From Streptomyces sp. NRRL F-2580 (GTDB lineage: Bacteria; Actinomycetota; Actinomycetes; Streptomycetales; Streptomycetaceae), in NCBI RefSeq assembly GCF_000720115.1, contig NZ_JOIR01000074.1, positions 1 to 30,219 of the forward strand: a stretch of DNA of 30,219 nucleotides. Direction: 5' to 3'. The position numbers and the translations under genes are program-made. Every line of letters begins with the position of its first letter. The first letter of the stretch is position 1. Positions 1 to 6,941 of the stretch are shown here, piece by piece. The notes under the pieces were generated by a model. That model searched no databases and had not been told where the DNA came from. It saw nothing but the letters and a program-made list of their open reading frames with translations.

Positions 1-1425
1 CGCGACCTGTGGCTCGCGCGGGCGGCGAAACTCCTGGACGATGGGCTGCTCGACCAGGCCTGGGACATGCTCTCCCACGCCGTGCTCGACTGCGACGAGA
101 CCCGGTTCGTCTGTGCACGGTACGCCGTCCTGAAGAAGGACTGGCCACTCCTGCTGACGTTCGCCGAGGGGATCCGGGACTCCTTCCTGCGGGACGAGTC
201 GCAGCTCTGCGTCGCGGCCAGTCTCATCGCCCAGGGCGTCTCCCACGAGGCGCTCAATGTGCTGAACCCGCTCCCGCTGGCGCTCGGCGACAACGCCGGC
301 TTTCTTGGGGAGGTCGCCTATCTGCGCGGCCGCGCGTACGAGCAGCTCGGCCGAGCCGAGGAGGCGCTGCAGCAGTTCCAGAGGGCGTTCCGGTACAGCC
401 CGGGCCTGGGGGATGTGGCCCAGCGCGCGAAGGTGATGACCCCGCCTGCCGCACGCGTGCCCGCCCAGGCCGCCGCGGCTGCGCGGGAACAGCGTGAGGG
501 CCCCTCCGGCGGCACCTTGAGTGACGAGGAGCGTTCGGCGTTGCTGGACGAGGCGATGGCCGAACTGGACGGGATGGTCGGTCTGGCCCCGGTGAAACGC
601 CAGGTGCGGAGCCTGTCGGCACAGCTGAGGATGGCGGCGGTGCGCAGGAGCCAGGGCCTTGCCGCGGCGCCGGCGCCTCAGCATCTGGTGTTCGCCGGGC
701 CGCCCGGCACGGGCAAGACCACGGTCGCCCGCGTCGTCGGCAAGGTGTTCGCCGGGCTCGGCCTGCTGGAGCGGGGCCATGTCGTGGAGGCCCAGCGCGT
801 CGACCTCGTGGGAGGGCACCTCGGAGAGACTGCGATCAAGACGTCCGAGGCCATCGACCGGGCGCTGGACGGCGTTCTCTTCATCGACGAGGCGTACGCG
901 CTGTCCAACACCGGCTATTCGGGTGGTGATGCCTTCGGGAAGGAAGCGCTGCAGGTGCTCCTCAAGCGGGCCGAGGACGACAGGCACCGCCTGGTCGTGG
1001 TTCTGGCCGGCTATCCGAACGAGATCGCCGAGCTCCTGTCCACCAACCCGGGTCTCGCTTCCCGCTTCAGCACCCGGGTGGACTTCCCCGCCTACGCGAG
1101 CGATGAGCTGGTGCTGATCGCGGAGTCGTTCCTGGCAGCCCAGGGGGATTCACTCACCGAGGAGGCGGCGGCCGCGCTGCACACGTCATGCGACCTCGCC
1201 GTCACCGAGGGCCTGATCGACAGGCTAGGCAACGGCCGCTTCGCGCGCGAACTCGCCCGGAAGACCGCCGCGGCGCGGGACTTGCGCGTCTTCGACCGGC
1301 ACGGCAGCACAGGAGTCCCGTCGCAGGACGAGGTCACGACACTGCACGTGTGTGACGTGACGGACGCGTACCAGGAGCTCACCGGAAGCATTCAGCCCCG
1401 GCCCTCGGCCGCTCCCGAGATCTGA
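1..1425 (+). CDS. EccA/CbxX-CfxQ-like AAA+ ATPase, 3' part
   Basis: The reading frame is open from the first base, so the start lies upstream of the window. The N-terminal part (to about base 450) is helical and TPR-like. A linker leads to an AAA+ module of the CbxX/CfxQ family, the family that contains the type VII secretion ATPase EccA. Walker A is GPPGTGKTT (about 698-724) and Walker B is VLFIDEAYAL (about 874-903). TPR plus AAA+ is the EccA architecture. EccA proteins are cytosolic and are thought to help deliver ESX substrates to the secretion machine. No other esx/ecc gene is visible in the window, so a T7SS role is inferred; a free-standing CbxX-like chaperone is the alternative. The gene ends at a TGA followed by a strong hairpin. 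Confidence 0.85.
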   Translation, partial: RDLWLARAAKLLDDGLLDQAWDMLSHAVLDCDETRFVCARYAVLKKDWPLLLTFAEGIRDSFLRDESQLCVAASLIAQGVSHEALNVLNPLPLALGDNAGFLGEVAYLRGRAYEQLGRAEEALQQFQRAFRYSPGLGDVAQRAKVMTPPAARVPAQAAAAAREQREGPSGGTLSDEERSALLDEAMAELDGMVGLAPVKRQVRSLSAQLRMAAVRRSQGLAAAPAPQHLVFAGPPGTGKTTVARVVGKVFAGLGLLERGHVVEAQRVDLVGGHLGETAIKTSEAIDRALDGVLFIDEAYALSNTGYSGGDAFGKEALQVLLKRAEDDRHRLVVVLAGYPNEIAELLSTNPGLASRFSTRVDFPAYASDELVLIAESFLAAQGDSLTEEAAAALHTSCDLAVTEGLIDRLGNGRFARELARKTAAARDLRVFDRHGSTGVPSQDEVTTLHVCDVTDAYQELTGSIQPRPSAAPEI

Positions 1426-1478
1426 GCCGCAGAGCACGCGTGAGAACGGGCGCTTGGTCCTAGCCCCGGCAGCATGGT

Positions 1479-1521
1479 GCAGCTGGTCCTGCCACGCCGT
1501 CGGCGTGGCAGGACCAGCTGC
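1479..1521 (+). terminator. Perfect 20-bp inverted repeat after the AAA ATPase gene
   Basis: The 20 bases at 1479-1498 are exactly complementary to 1502-1521 with a 3-base loop, 54 bases after the ATPase stop codon. No U-tract follows, which is usual for actinobacterial terminators. Confidence 0.75.
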
Positions 1522-1642
1522 CCGAGGACCTGGGGATGCCACCGAGGAAGCGCTGCGGTTCTTCTAGCCGCTGGCCCCCAGCCGGGCCCTCACCACTTCT
1601 CCGCGAGTCCGTCGAGGGGGGCATGTCCGGTTTTCAGCACAG

Positions 1643-1905
1643 GTGTTAGAAGAGTCCTGCGCGAGCGCTGCCTGGGCTTCCTCTTCGGCTTCCCTGATGA
1701 AGGACCAGATGACCTACCGCGGCTTCCTCGCCGAGCTGCTGATGGCCGAGTGCGACGACCGGTCCCGGCGCCGTTCTGAGCGGCGGATCAAGGCGGCTGG
1801 CTTCCCCCGGGACAAGTCGTTGCGGACCTTCGACTTCGACGCGAACCCGAAACATCGACGCGGCCACCATCCACACGCTCGCCAGCTGCGAATGGATCAA
1901 GATGC
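1643..1905 (+). pseudogene. IS21-family helper ATPase (istB) N-terminal remnant
   Basis: From about 1697 the translation reads MTYRGFLAELL, then AECDDRSRRRSERRIKAAGF and LRTFDFDAN, the conserved N-terminal part of Streptomyces IS21 IstB proteins. Near 1849 an extra A (aaac where aac is expected) shifts the frame. The next frame continues with ATIHTLASCEWIK to about 1904 and then similarity stops, before the Walker A region. Upstream of 1690 the match is also frameshifted. The ATPase core, the istA gene and the element ends are missing here, so this is a dead fragment. The family assignment rests on recognised sequence, not a search. Confidence 0.75.
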
Positions 1906-2210
1906 CGATGGCACGCCCCGAAACCAACCGGGCCCCGCGGGCGGCGGCGCCCGCGGGCGGTGACCTCGATGCCGAGTCGGCCTCACCGTCCCCGGCGCAT
2001 CGTTCCAGGGCTCTGGCCGCCCTGACCGTGCTGTCCGCGACAGAAGGACTGACCGGCACCATGCCCGGGAGGGAGCCCTATGCCCGGTCGGCTGTCTGGT
2101 TCCTTCCGGCGTTGCGGACGCTCTACCGCTGGACCTGCGTCGCCTCAGGCGGCTGGCGCGGCTTCACCCAGGGCAGAAGGCCACTCCCTTCCCCCCGCGC
2201 CCCGGATCCC
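1906..2210. other. Gene-free stretch upstream of popR
   Basis: No convincing coding sequence between the istB remnant and popR. It holds one 10-bp hairpin (1934-1943 with 1948-1957, 4-base loop). Confidence 0.4.
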
Positions 2211-2216
2211 TAGGGT
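2211..2216 (+). promoter_or_regulatory. Candidate -10 box for leaderless popR transcription
   Basis: TAGGGT lies 6 bases before the GTG start of popR. A transcript from this box would start at or next to the start codon. No good -35 box is seen, and no Shine-Dalgarno sequence fits, so leaderless expression is an inference. Confidence 0.4.
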
Positions 2217-2222
2217 GAGGGG

Positions 2223-2687
2223 GTGAGCACTCATGCGTCGAACGAGTCCCGCATCATCTCCCTGCGCCCGCAGGCCCCGTCGGGAGGTTCCGGCGGGGCG
2301 GCCGGCGCCCTGCGGCGACCCGCCGGAGGTTCACAGCCACGCGCGCCCAGGGAGCCCCTGTGGCGTGACCTCGTCGGCGACGTGCTGCGGCGCGAGCGGC
2401 TTGCCCAGGAGCGCACGCTGAAGGACGTCTCGGAGGCGGCCCGGATCTCGATGCCGTACCTGTCGGAGGTGGAGCGCGGACGCAAGGAGGCATCCTCCGA
2501 GGTACTCGCGGCCGCCGCCCAGGCCCTCGGGCTCGGCCTCGCCGACCTGCTCCGGCTCGCCGGTGACGAGCTGGCCCGGCACGCCCGGAGCCGGCTGGTC
2601 CAGGGCCGGCCGGTCCGGGGCCGCACGTCACCCACGTCGCCCACGTCGCCCGCGTCGCAGTACGACGGCCTCTGCCTCGCCGCCTGA
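2223..2687 (+). CDS. popR: PopR, XRE-family activator of clpP3-clpP4
   Basis: A 154-residue protein. Residues 1-45 are low-complexity; an XRE helix-turn-helix domain spans about 49-115, with ISMPYLSEVERGRKEASSE, the recognition segment typical of the ClgR/PopR group. The tail is Ser/Thr/Pro-rich and ends in LAA. In S. lividans PopR activates the clpP3-clpP4 operon and is itself degraded by ClpP1/P2, which depends on its C-terminal alanines (established). Here the gene converges on clpP4, as expected for a regulator downstream of clpP4, and the published PopR operator sequence occurs upstream of clpP3. The GTG start at 2223 is chosen because the frame has no better start with a ribosome-binding site. 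ClgR is the alternative family name; the location favours PopR. Confidence 0.88.
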   Translation: MSTHASNESRIISLRPQAPSGGSGGAAGALRRPAGGSQPRAPREPLWRDLVGDVLRRERLAQERTLKDVSEAARISMPYLSEVERGRKEASSEVLAAAAQALGLGLADLLRLAGDELARHARSRLVQGRPVRGRTSPTSPTSPASQYDGLCLAA

Positions 2688-2730
2688 CTGGGCCGACGGC
2701 CGGAACGACGGGGCGCGCCCCCGCCGTACC

Positions 2731-2746
2731 GGCCGGTTCGCCGGCC
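2731..2746. terminator. UUCG-tetraloop hairpin between convergent popR and clpP4
   Basis: GGCCGG-TTCG-CCGGCC, a 6-bp stem capped by the very stable UUCG tetraloop, lies in the 80-base gap between the popR and clpP4 stop codons. It probably works as a bidirectional terminator. Confidence 0.55.
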
Positions 2747-2767
2747 CTCGGCCACGGCTGCGCGGGC

Positions 2768-3370
2768 TCAGACGAACGCGAACCGTCGGCTGAGCACCTC
2801 GTCGGCGAGCCCGTAGGACACGGCCTCCTCGGCAGTGAACACCTTCTCCCGGTCCATGTCCGCGCGCAGCGTCGCCACGTCGTGGTGCGTGTGCCGGGAC
2901 AGGACCTCCTCCACCTGCGAGCGGATGCGAACCATCTCCTTGGCCGCGAGGCTGAGGTCGGAGACCGTCCCCTGCCGTCCGCCGCTGGCCGGCTGTCCGA
3001 GCAGCACCCGCGCGTACCGGAGCACGAACCGTCGCCCGGGATCTCCGCCCGCCAGCAGCACCGCCGCCGTCGACGCCGCCTGACCGACGCAGAAGGTGGA
3101 GATCGGCGCCTGCACGAACGTCATCGTGTCGTAGATCGCCATCAGCGAAGTGAACGATCCGCCGGGCGAGTTGAGATAGATCGAGATCTCCTGCTCCGGG
3201 CTCGCCGACTCCAGGTGAAGGAGCTGAGCGATTACCACGTTGGCGACCCCGTCGTCGATCTCGGTGCCGAGGAAGATGATCCGCTCGTTCAGCAGCCGGC
3301 TGAAGACGTCGTAGGACCGCTCGCCCTGCGCGGTCCGCTCGATCACGTAGGGAACCGTGTACGACCCCAT
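2768..3370 (-). CDS. clpP4: ClpP4, Clp protease subunit with degenerate catalytic triad
   Basis: A 200-residue ClpP-family subunit; ClpP rings form the proteolytic chamber used with Clp ATPases. It has YLNSPGGS and the nucleophile region [13 protein letters not shown] (Ser100). The motif that normally reads RVxxHQP here reads RVLLGQP, so the catalytic histidine is Gly125 (codon 2996-2998). The RDR segment carrying the catalytic aspartate reads MDREKVF, giving Glu175. ClpP3 next door keeps all three residues, so the change is specific to this subunit. The ATG lies one base after the clpP3 stop (TGA-C-ATG), implying translational coupling. It is likely a non-catalytic or weakly active partner in a mixed ClpP3/ClpP4 particle; that role is inferred. 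Confidence 0.9.
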   Translation of the reverse strand: MGSYTVPYVIERTAQGERSYDVFSRLLNERIIFLGTEIDDGVANVVIAQLLHLESASPEQEISIYLNSPGGSFTSLMAIYDTMTFVQAPISTFCVGQAASTAAVLLAGGDPGRRFVLRYARVLLGQPASGGRQGTVSDLSLAAKEMVRIRSQVEEVLSRHTHHDVATLRADMDREKVFTAEEAVSYGLADEVLSRRFAFV

Positions 3371-3371
3371 G

Positions 3372-4010
3372 TCACAGCCCCGTCCGTCGGCGCGGCGTGG
3401 CCGGGCGGATGTCGGCGAGCGACTCCACCACCCGGTCCACCATCCCGTACTCCCTGGCCTGTTCGGCCGTGAACCAGCGGTCCCGGTCGCCGTCCCGCGC
3501 GATCGTCTCCTCGCTCTGCCCGGTGTGCTGGGCGGTGATCCGCTCGACGGCCTTCTTGGTGAACCGGAGGTTCTCCGCCTGGATCTCGATGTCCGCGGCG
3601 GTACCGCCGATGCCCGCCGAGGGCTGGTGCATCATGATCCGCGCGTTCGGCAGCGCGAACCGCTTGCCGGACGTCCCCACGGTGAGCAGGAACTGGCCCA
3701 TGCTGGCGGCGAAGCCCATCGCCAGCGTCGAGACGTCGTTCGGGATGAGCCGCATCGTGTCGTAGATGGCGAGACCCGCGGTGACCGACCCGCCAGGGCT
3801 GTTGACGTACAGGCTGATGTCGGAGCGAGGGTCCTGCGCCGACAGCAGCAGCAGCTGCGCGCACACCCGGTTGGCCGACACCTCGTCGACCTGGGTGCCG
3901 AGTAGGACGATCCGCTGGTCGAGCAGCCTTGCCGCGAGGTGGTCGTCGAAGTGGCCGGGCGGTGTGTCGCTCTCCTCCGCGCGGGGCGCGAGCATGGTGA
4001 GGGGAGTCAT
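3372..4010 (-). CDS. clpP3: ClpP3, Clp protease proteolytic subunit
   Basis: A 212-residue ClpP peptidase with a complete triad: Ser103 in [10 protein letters not shown], His128 in [10 protein letters not shown] and Asp177 in DRDRWF. The oxyanion-region motif YVNSPGGS is present. The frame stays open 56 codons upstream, but the ATG at 4010 follows AAGGAGAAG at ideal distance and starts a sensible N-terminus ([13 protein letters not shown]), so it is preferred. It is the first gene of the clpP3-clpP4 operon and would be activated by PopR through the operator at 4082-4111. In S. lividans this operon is silent unless ClpP1/P2 activity fails, because ClpP1/P2 removes PopR (established). Confidence 0.93.
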   Translation of the reverse strand: MTPLTMLAPRAEESDTPPGHFDDHLAARLLDQRIVLLGTQVDEVSANRVCAQLLLLSAQDPRSDISLYVNSPGGSVTAGLAIYDTMRLIPNDVSTLAMGFAASMGQFLLTVGTSGKRFALPNARIMMHQPSAGIGGTAADIEIQAENLRFTKKAVERITAQHTGQSEETIARDGDRDRWFTAEQAREYGMVDRVVESLADIRPATPRRRTGL

Positions 4011-4081
4011 CTCTTCTCCTTGTCGAGGCGGGATGCCGTCGACTCCACTCTTGACCTCGGGAACCCCCCGGACGCCGTTCC

Positions 4082-4111
4082 TCTGCCCCCGGCAGATCCG
4101 CCACGGGCGGA
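4082..4111 (-). promoter_or_regulatory. Tandem PopR operator upstream of clpP3
   Basis: TCTGCC-CCC-GGCAGA at 4082-4096 is an exact match to the published PopR target, TCTGCC-3N-GGCAGA. It is followed immediately by TCCGCC-ACG-GGCGGA at 4097-4111, the same palindrome with one symmetric change in each half. The published site is a tandem repeat, so both copies are probably used. The pair lies 72-101 bases upstream of the clpP3 start codon. Confidence 0.85.
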
Positions 4112-4224
4112 CACGACGCCACGTCGACGCCAAGTACAGCCGCCTCCTCAGCGACCGCTCCATCACCGTCCGGTACATCTGGACCCGACCTGGTGGACGC
4201 CTGGGCCGCCCGCGACGAGGCCAT

Positions 4225-4705
4225 GGTGGACAGTCGTACTCCGCCCGCCGCCAGCAGAGGGCCCGTTACTTCTCCCTCGCTCCTGAGCGCCTCGCGGTAC
4301 TCCGCCGTTCGGCTTGTCAGTACCAGCGGCCATTGGGACGGCAGGAAGGCGCCAGTGCTCGGGGTCGCATCGGGAGAGGCAACTCATCGAGTCCGTCCAG
4401 TAGCGGCAAGATGCGTTTTCATTTCCCGGCGGCTCGCCGCTGAGGCCGAGGTGGAGAGCAGGGCAGGTCCGTGGTCTTGCACCAGCTGTTCCGTCATCCA
4501 TGCCCGGAACGTCTGTCGACTCACGTCCCATGAGGCGAGAGGGAAGACGACCGGCACGCGTCCGCCGTCCGCCCGTACGCTCAGCTACTCGCCCTGGAGC
4601 CGCGTCAACAGCACGCTCTACCGGGCCCGGGTTCCCCGAGCACCACCAGACGGCGAGTGGTCACGCGGCGGAGGAGGACGTTGCCGATCTCGCCGTCCCC
4701 GCCGC
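4225..4705 (-). pseudogene. NACHT-domain NTPase remnant, multiple frameshifts
   Basis: No single frame covers it, but read frame by frame on the minus strand the region is clearly a NACHT module. Near 4640-4690: VLLRRVTTRRLVVLGEPGPG, a degenerate P-loop. Near 4530-4600: SVLLTRLQGE, a stop, then VPVVFPLASWD. Near 4445-4525: FRAWMTEQLVQDHGPALL. Near 4345-4415: RILPLLDGLDELPLP, the Walker B motif of NACHT proteins. Near 4240-4340: PSQWPLVLTSRTAEYREAL. At least three frameshifts and two stops separate these blocks, and the rest of the gene is missing. Bacterial NACHT proteins are often antiphage sensors (established for some clades); this one cannot be functional. Confidence 0.7.
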
Positions 4706-4727
4706 ATAGGACGAGGCGTGCGGTTGC

Positions 4728-4763
4728 GAGTGTGGGGGCTGCCGTTGGGCAGCCCCCACACTC
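4728..4763. terminator. Perfect 16-bp hairpin
   Basis: 4728-4743 pairs perfectly with 4748-4763 around a GTTG loop. It lies just past the 3' end of the minus-strand TadE-like fragment and is probably its terminator. Confidence 0.7.
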
Positions 4764-5110
4764 ATGCCCTGGGCGGTGTTAGCCGGCGGTGACGGGGGAG
4801 GGCCTGTCGGAGAGCACTGCCGTGTCCGTTCACGCTCATCGAGCCGATCCCGACGACGGACAGGAACTTGGTGGTGTACGACCCGTTCACCGTGACGGTC
4901 AGCTGGGTGCGGTCGGCGGACAGGCCGACGGTGCCGGTGCGGGAGAGGTAGGCGTACGCGGCAGCCTGGGCAGCTTCGGGGTCGACGCGTACCTGCTCGC
5001 CGGTGACGGCTGAGGCGGGGTCGATGGCCTGGCCGGCGGCGCGGGCTGCTTCCATCGCGACGGCGGCGGCGCGCTCGGTGGCGCGCAGTTTGCCGCCGCC
5101 GAGCAACTGA
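4762..5110 (-). pseudogene. TadE-like pilus assembly protein, C-terminal fragment
   Basis: Minus-strand frame with GGGKLRATERAAAVAMEAAR, then AGQAIDPASAVTGEQVRV, ATGs absent, and a beta-rich end KFLSVVGIGSMSVNGHGSA. This is the extracellular C-terminal part of TadE/TadE-like proteins of Streptomyces tad/flp loci, which sit in the membrane by an N-terminal helix. The N-terminal membrane helix is missing because similarity ends at about 5100, exactly where a plus-strand ParE-like frame begins. The frame remains open to 5199, but codons there are the antisense of that gene. It is a truncated relic at a recombination joint. Confidence 0.6.
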
Positions 5111-5364
5111 CCGCCGCGGCCGCGGACGCGCCGTTGGCCGCGCTGCGCGCCGCCGGTGTGCTGGAGCGGATCGCCAAGCTCACCGCGAACGAGACGCACC
5201 GCTTGGACCGCGCGATCGTCGCCATCAGCGTCAACCCCGAACTGGGCACCGAAGTGCCCGGAACCCTGCTGCGCGACTACGCGGACGGGATCGACGGCGT
5301 ACGGGTCATCTACTACGTGACCGCCCTGCGGACCATCACGATCGTGGCGTACATCGAAGCCTGA
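5101..5364 (+). pseudogene. ParE/RelE-like small protein, start codon lost
   Basis: Reads EQLTAAAADAPLAALRAAG then VLERIAKLTANETHRLDRAI and a beta-rich end VRVIYYVTALRTITIVAYIE before TGA. The C-terminal half resembles ParE/RelE-type toxins, which in Streptomyces occur as short proteins of about 85-90 residues. The in-frame sequence upstream (5014-5100) has no ATG or GTG and belongs to the reversed TadE fragment, so the natural start appears lost; TTG at 5134 or GTG at 5158 could still start a shorter product. Its first 23 residues nearly match the start of the unrelated small protein at 18359. A hairpin follows the stop. Confidence 0.5.
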
Positions 5365-5372
5365 ACACCGAA

Positions 5373-5418
5373 CAGCAGCGCCCCGGGACGGACCGTGTTT
5401 CCGTTCGGGGCGCTGCTG
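5373..5418 (+). terminator. Hairpin after the ParE-like gene
   Basis: CAGCAGCGCCCCG (5373-5385) pairs with 5406-5418; an inner ACGGA/TCCGT pairing extends the stem. It begins 9 bases after the stop codon. Confidence 0.65.
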
Positions 5419-5432
5419 CGTGCTGAACAGCC

Positions 5433-5606
5433 GTGCAGGCGCGCGCAGCTGTTCACCGGGAACTCACGGAGGGTGGCGAGGTCAAGGTGTACCTCGACCC
5501 GCAACGGCTGGCAGACGGGACGGAGGTCCGAAGGGCAACGGTCACATCCCCCACGCCCGCGGAGCCGGTCCCCGGCCGCTTCCGGATCTTGACGGGCTCA
5601 AGGTGA
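5433..5606 (+). CDS. Possible small protein, 57 residues
   Basis: GTG-started frame with a plausible composition: VQARAAVHRELTEGGEVKVY, then LDPQRLADGTEVRRATV, ending PGRFRILTGSR. Its codons follow the GC-rich third-position pattern, unlike the other frames here. It ends in TGATG, where the TGA overlaps the ATG of the next small frame. I do not recognise the family. It could also be the tail of a longer decayed gene, since no clear ribosome-binding site precedes the GTG. Confidence 0.35.
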   Translation: MQARAAVHRELTEGGEVKVYLDPQRLADGTEVRRATVTSPTPAEPVPGRFRILTGSR

Positions 5607-5782
5607 TGTACCTCCCCCCGTACGGCGAACGCAGGCTGAGCCCCCTCATGGAGCAGCTCTGCCAGGAGCTGGAGGCGGAAAGAGAAGAGCGTAGAGCCCT
5701 GACCCCAAGGGAGCTGGAAGCGGCACGCAGCTTGCACCTTGCGTCCCAAGGGCGGCCGCGAACCCATCCGCCCGCGATGTAG
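5606..5782 (+). CDS. Possible small protein, 58 residues, coupled to the previous one
   Basis: ATG at 5606 overlaps the stop of the preceding frame (TGATG), a typical translational-coupling arrangement. The product starts MYLPPYGERRLSPLMEQLCQ and continues with an acidic/basic helix ELEAEREERRALTPRELEAA. No family is recognised. The helix is predicted to be charged and amphipathic; no function is proposed. Confidence 0.35.
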   Translation: MYLPPYGERRLSPLMEQLCQELEAEREERRALTPRELEAARSLHLASQGRPRTHPPAM

Positions 5783-5794
5783 ACGGCCAATCGC

Positions 5795-5955
5795 CCGCCG
5801 CCGGGACCTGCCCGCCCTCCTCGACAGGCACGTCCCCCCGGCCCGGACCAGGCCGCCCGCCGCCTCGGCGTCCGACGGGTCGACTTCGACCAGGTGTCCG
5901 GCTCGGGTGGCTGGCCCCGGTCGGCTCGATGGACGTCGACTACAAGCGGCAGGGG
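5795..5955 (+). pseudogene. Frameshifted remnant of a small helix-turn-helix-type gene
   Basis: In successive frames the stretch reads RDLPALLDRHV, then AARRLGVRRVDFDQV, LGWLAPVGSMDVDYKRQ. These blocks resemble a Streptomyces family of small excisionase-like proteins, but they lie in different frames, so the gene is broken. The family is only vaguely recognised. Confidence 0.3.
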
Positions 5956-5960
5956 ACCAG

Positions 5961-6308
5961 TTGTCCGGCTGGTCCACCGACGCGGACGCCGACAAGCTGG
6001 CCGCCCTGGCGGCGGGAGAGTTCGGGGCGTCCGTCAGCCGGCTGACTGCGCCGGGCACGGCGCCGTTGGCGGTACTGGGGGAAGTGCGGGTGATCGAGCG
6101 GTTCCCGTCGGGACCCGGCGGCCTGCGCGTGACGCTGGCCTGGCCCGCCGGCCTGCGGGGCACCGCAGAGGGGACGGCGGGCTGGGTGGTCCGGCACGGG
6201 CTGCCGTACGCCGGCTCGGCGCAGGAGTGCGCGTGCCGCCGGTACGACTGCGAGGCCTGGTCCCAGTGTCCTGGTGCGCGGAGCACGGGGACACACCCGA
6301 CCCGGTGA
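5961..6308 (+). pseudogene. Small Cys-rich hypothetical protein with C-terminal frameshift
   Basis: TTG at 5961 follows AGGGGA at good spacing and starts LSGWSTDADADKLAALAAGE. The frame continues through FPSGPGGLRVTLAWPAGLRG to a Cys-rich segment QECACRRYDCEAWSQCP. There the frame shifts: adding one base near 6270 would continue with WCAEHGDTPDPVMEWHPGGG from the next frame, giving a C-x2-C zinc-ribbon-like end. Without that base the protein ends at 6308 in a Ser/Thr/Pro tail. The Cys pattern crossing the shift suggests a recent one-base deletion or a sequencing error. I do not recognise the family. Confidence 0.4.
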
Positions 6309-6370
6309 TGGAGTGGCACCCCGGCGGCGGCACAACCGCCTCGGCCGCGCCCGGGCAGCCAGCCACCTGC

Positions 6371-6823
6371 TTAGCAGGGACCGTCGCCCGTGGCCCGCCT
6401 GCGGTCCGGCCCCCGCACCCCCGGGACCGGGCGGTACGCGTGCACGAAGCCGGACGGGGCGCCATCGTCAGGCGGCGCCCGGGCCTTCGAAGGGGTTGCC
6501 GGGACCGCTCCCGCCTGCGGCGCTGTTCTAACATCCTGTCCACGGTTCTGTGGACCGGGGCCTTCCCGATCCCCTTTCCACTGCGGCTCCTCGCCGCGCC
6601 TTTCCTCTTGGTACCGCTGCCCTCCGGAGACAGCGGTTTCCCGCCACTTGTCCACCGGCCACCACAGCTTCGTATAGGGCGCGGCGCGGTCCGTACGGAC
6701 TCCCAGGGCCCTCCACTGTTCCGGCGTGTAGCTCTTGACCCGCGCGGACTTCTCCAACTCGCGCAGCAGGCCGAGTACCGCTACCGCCGAGGCCGACGAC
6801 CCACCGTCGTCATGGCCAGCCAT
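6371..6823 (-). CDS. Hypothetical protein
   Basis: ATG at 6823 gives MAGHDDGGSSASAVAVLGLL then RELEKSARVKSYTPEQWRAL and YTKLWWPVDKWRETAVSGGQ. The first 75 residues look like real protein with aromatic and charged residues and good codon bias. After about residue 80 it becomes Gly/Arg/Pro-rich, which suggests the true end is nearer 6590 or that a frameshift has occurred. No family is recognised. It lies 118 bases after the VOC gene on the same strand, but a hairpin separates them. Confidence 0.4.
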   Translation of the reverse strand: MAGHDDGGSSASAVAVLGLLRELEKSARVKSYTPEQWRALGVRTDRAAPYTKLWWPVDKWRETAVSGGQRYQEERRGEEPQWKGDREGPGPQNRGQDVRTAPQAGAVPATPSKARAPPDDGAPSGFVHAYRPVPGVRGPDRRRATGDGPC

Positions 6824-6837
6824 CGCATCGACCCGCT

Positions 6838-6871
6838 CGGGGACTTCCTCCGGGGCCGAAGGAAGTCCCCG
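6838..6871 (-). terminator. 12-bp hairpin after the VOC gene
   Basis: 6838-6849 pairs perfectly with 6860-6871, 10-base loop. It lies between the stop of the VOC gene (6942) and the start of the next minus-strand gene (6823). Confidence 0.65.
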
Positions 6872-6941
6872 TGCCCGCGTGCTGACCGCACTCGGCCGTG
6901 CCGACTGCCGCCCCGACTGAGGCCGACGGCGGCGCGTCCGG

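Noticed and set aside
1..1425. Type VII secretion locus
   Set aside because: Only the EccA-like ATPase is visible; no WxG100, EccB, EccC, EccD or MycP gene lies in the window, so a locus is not claimed.
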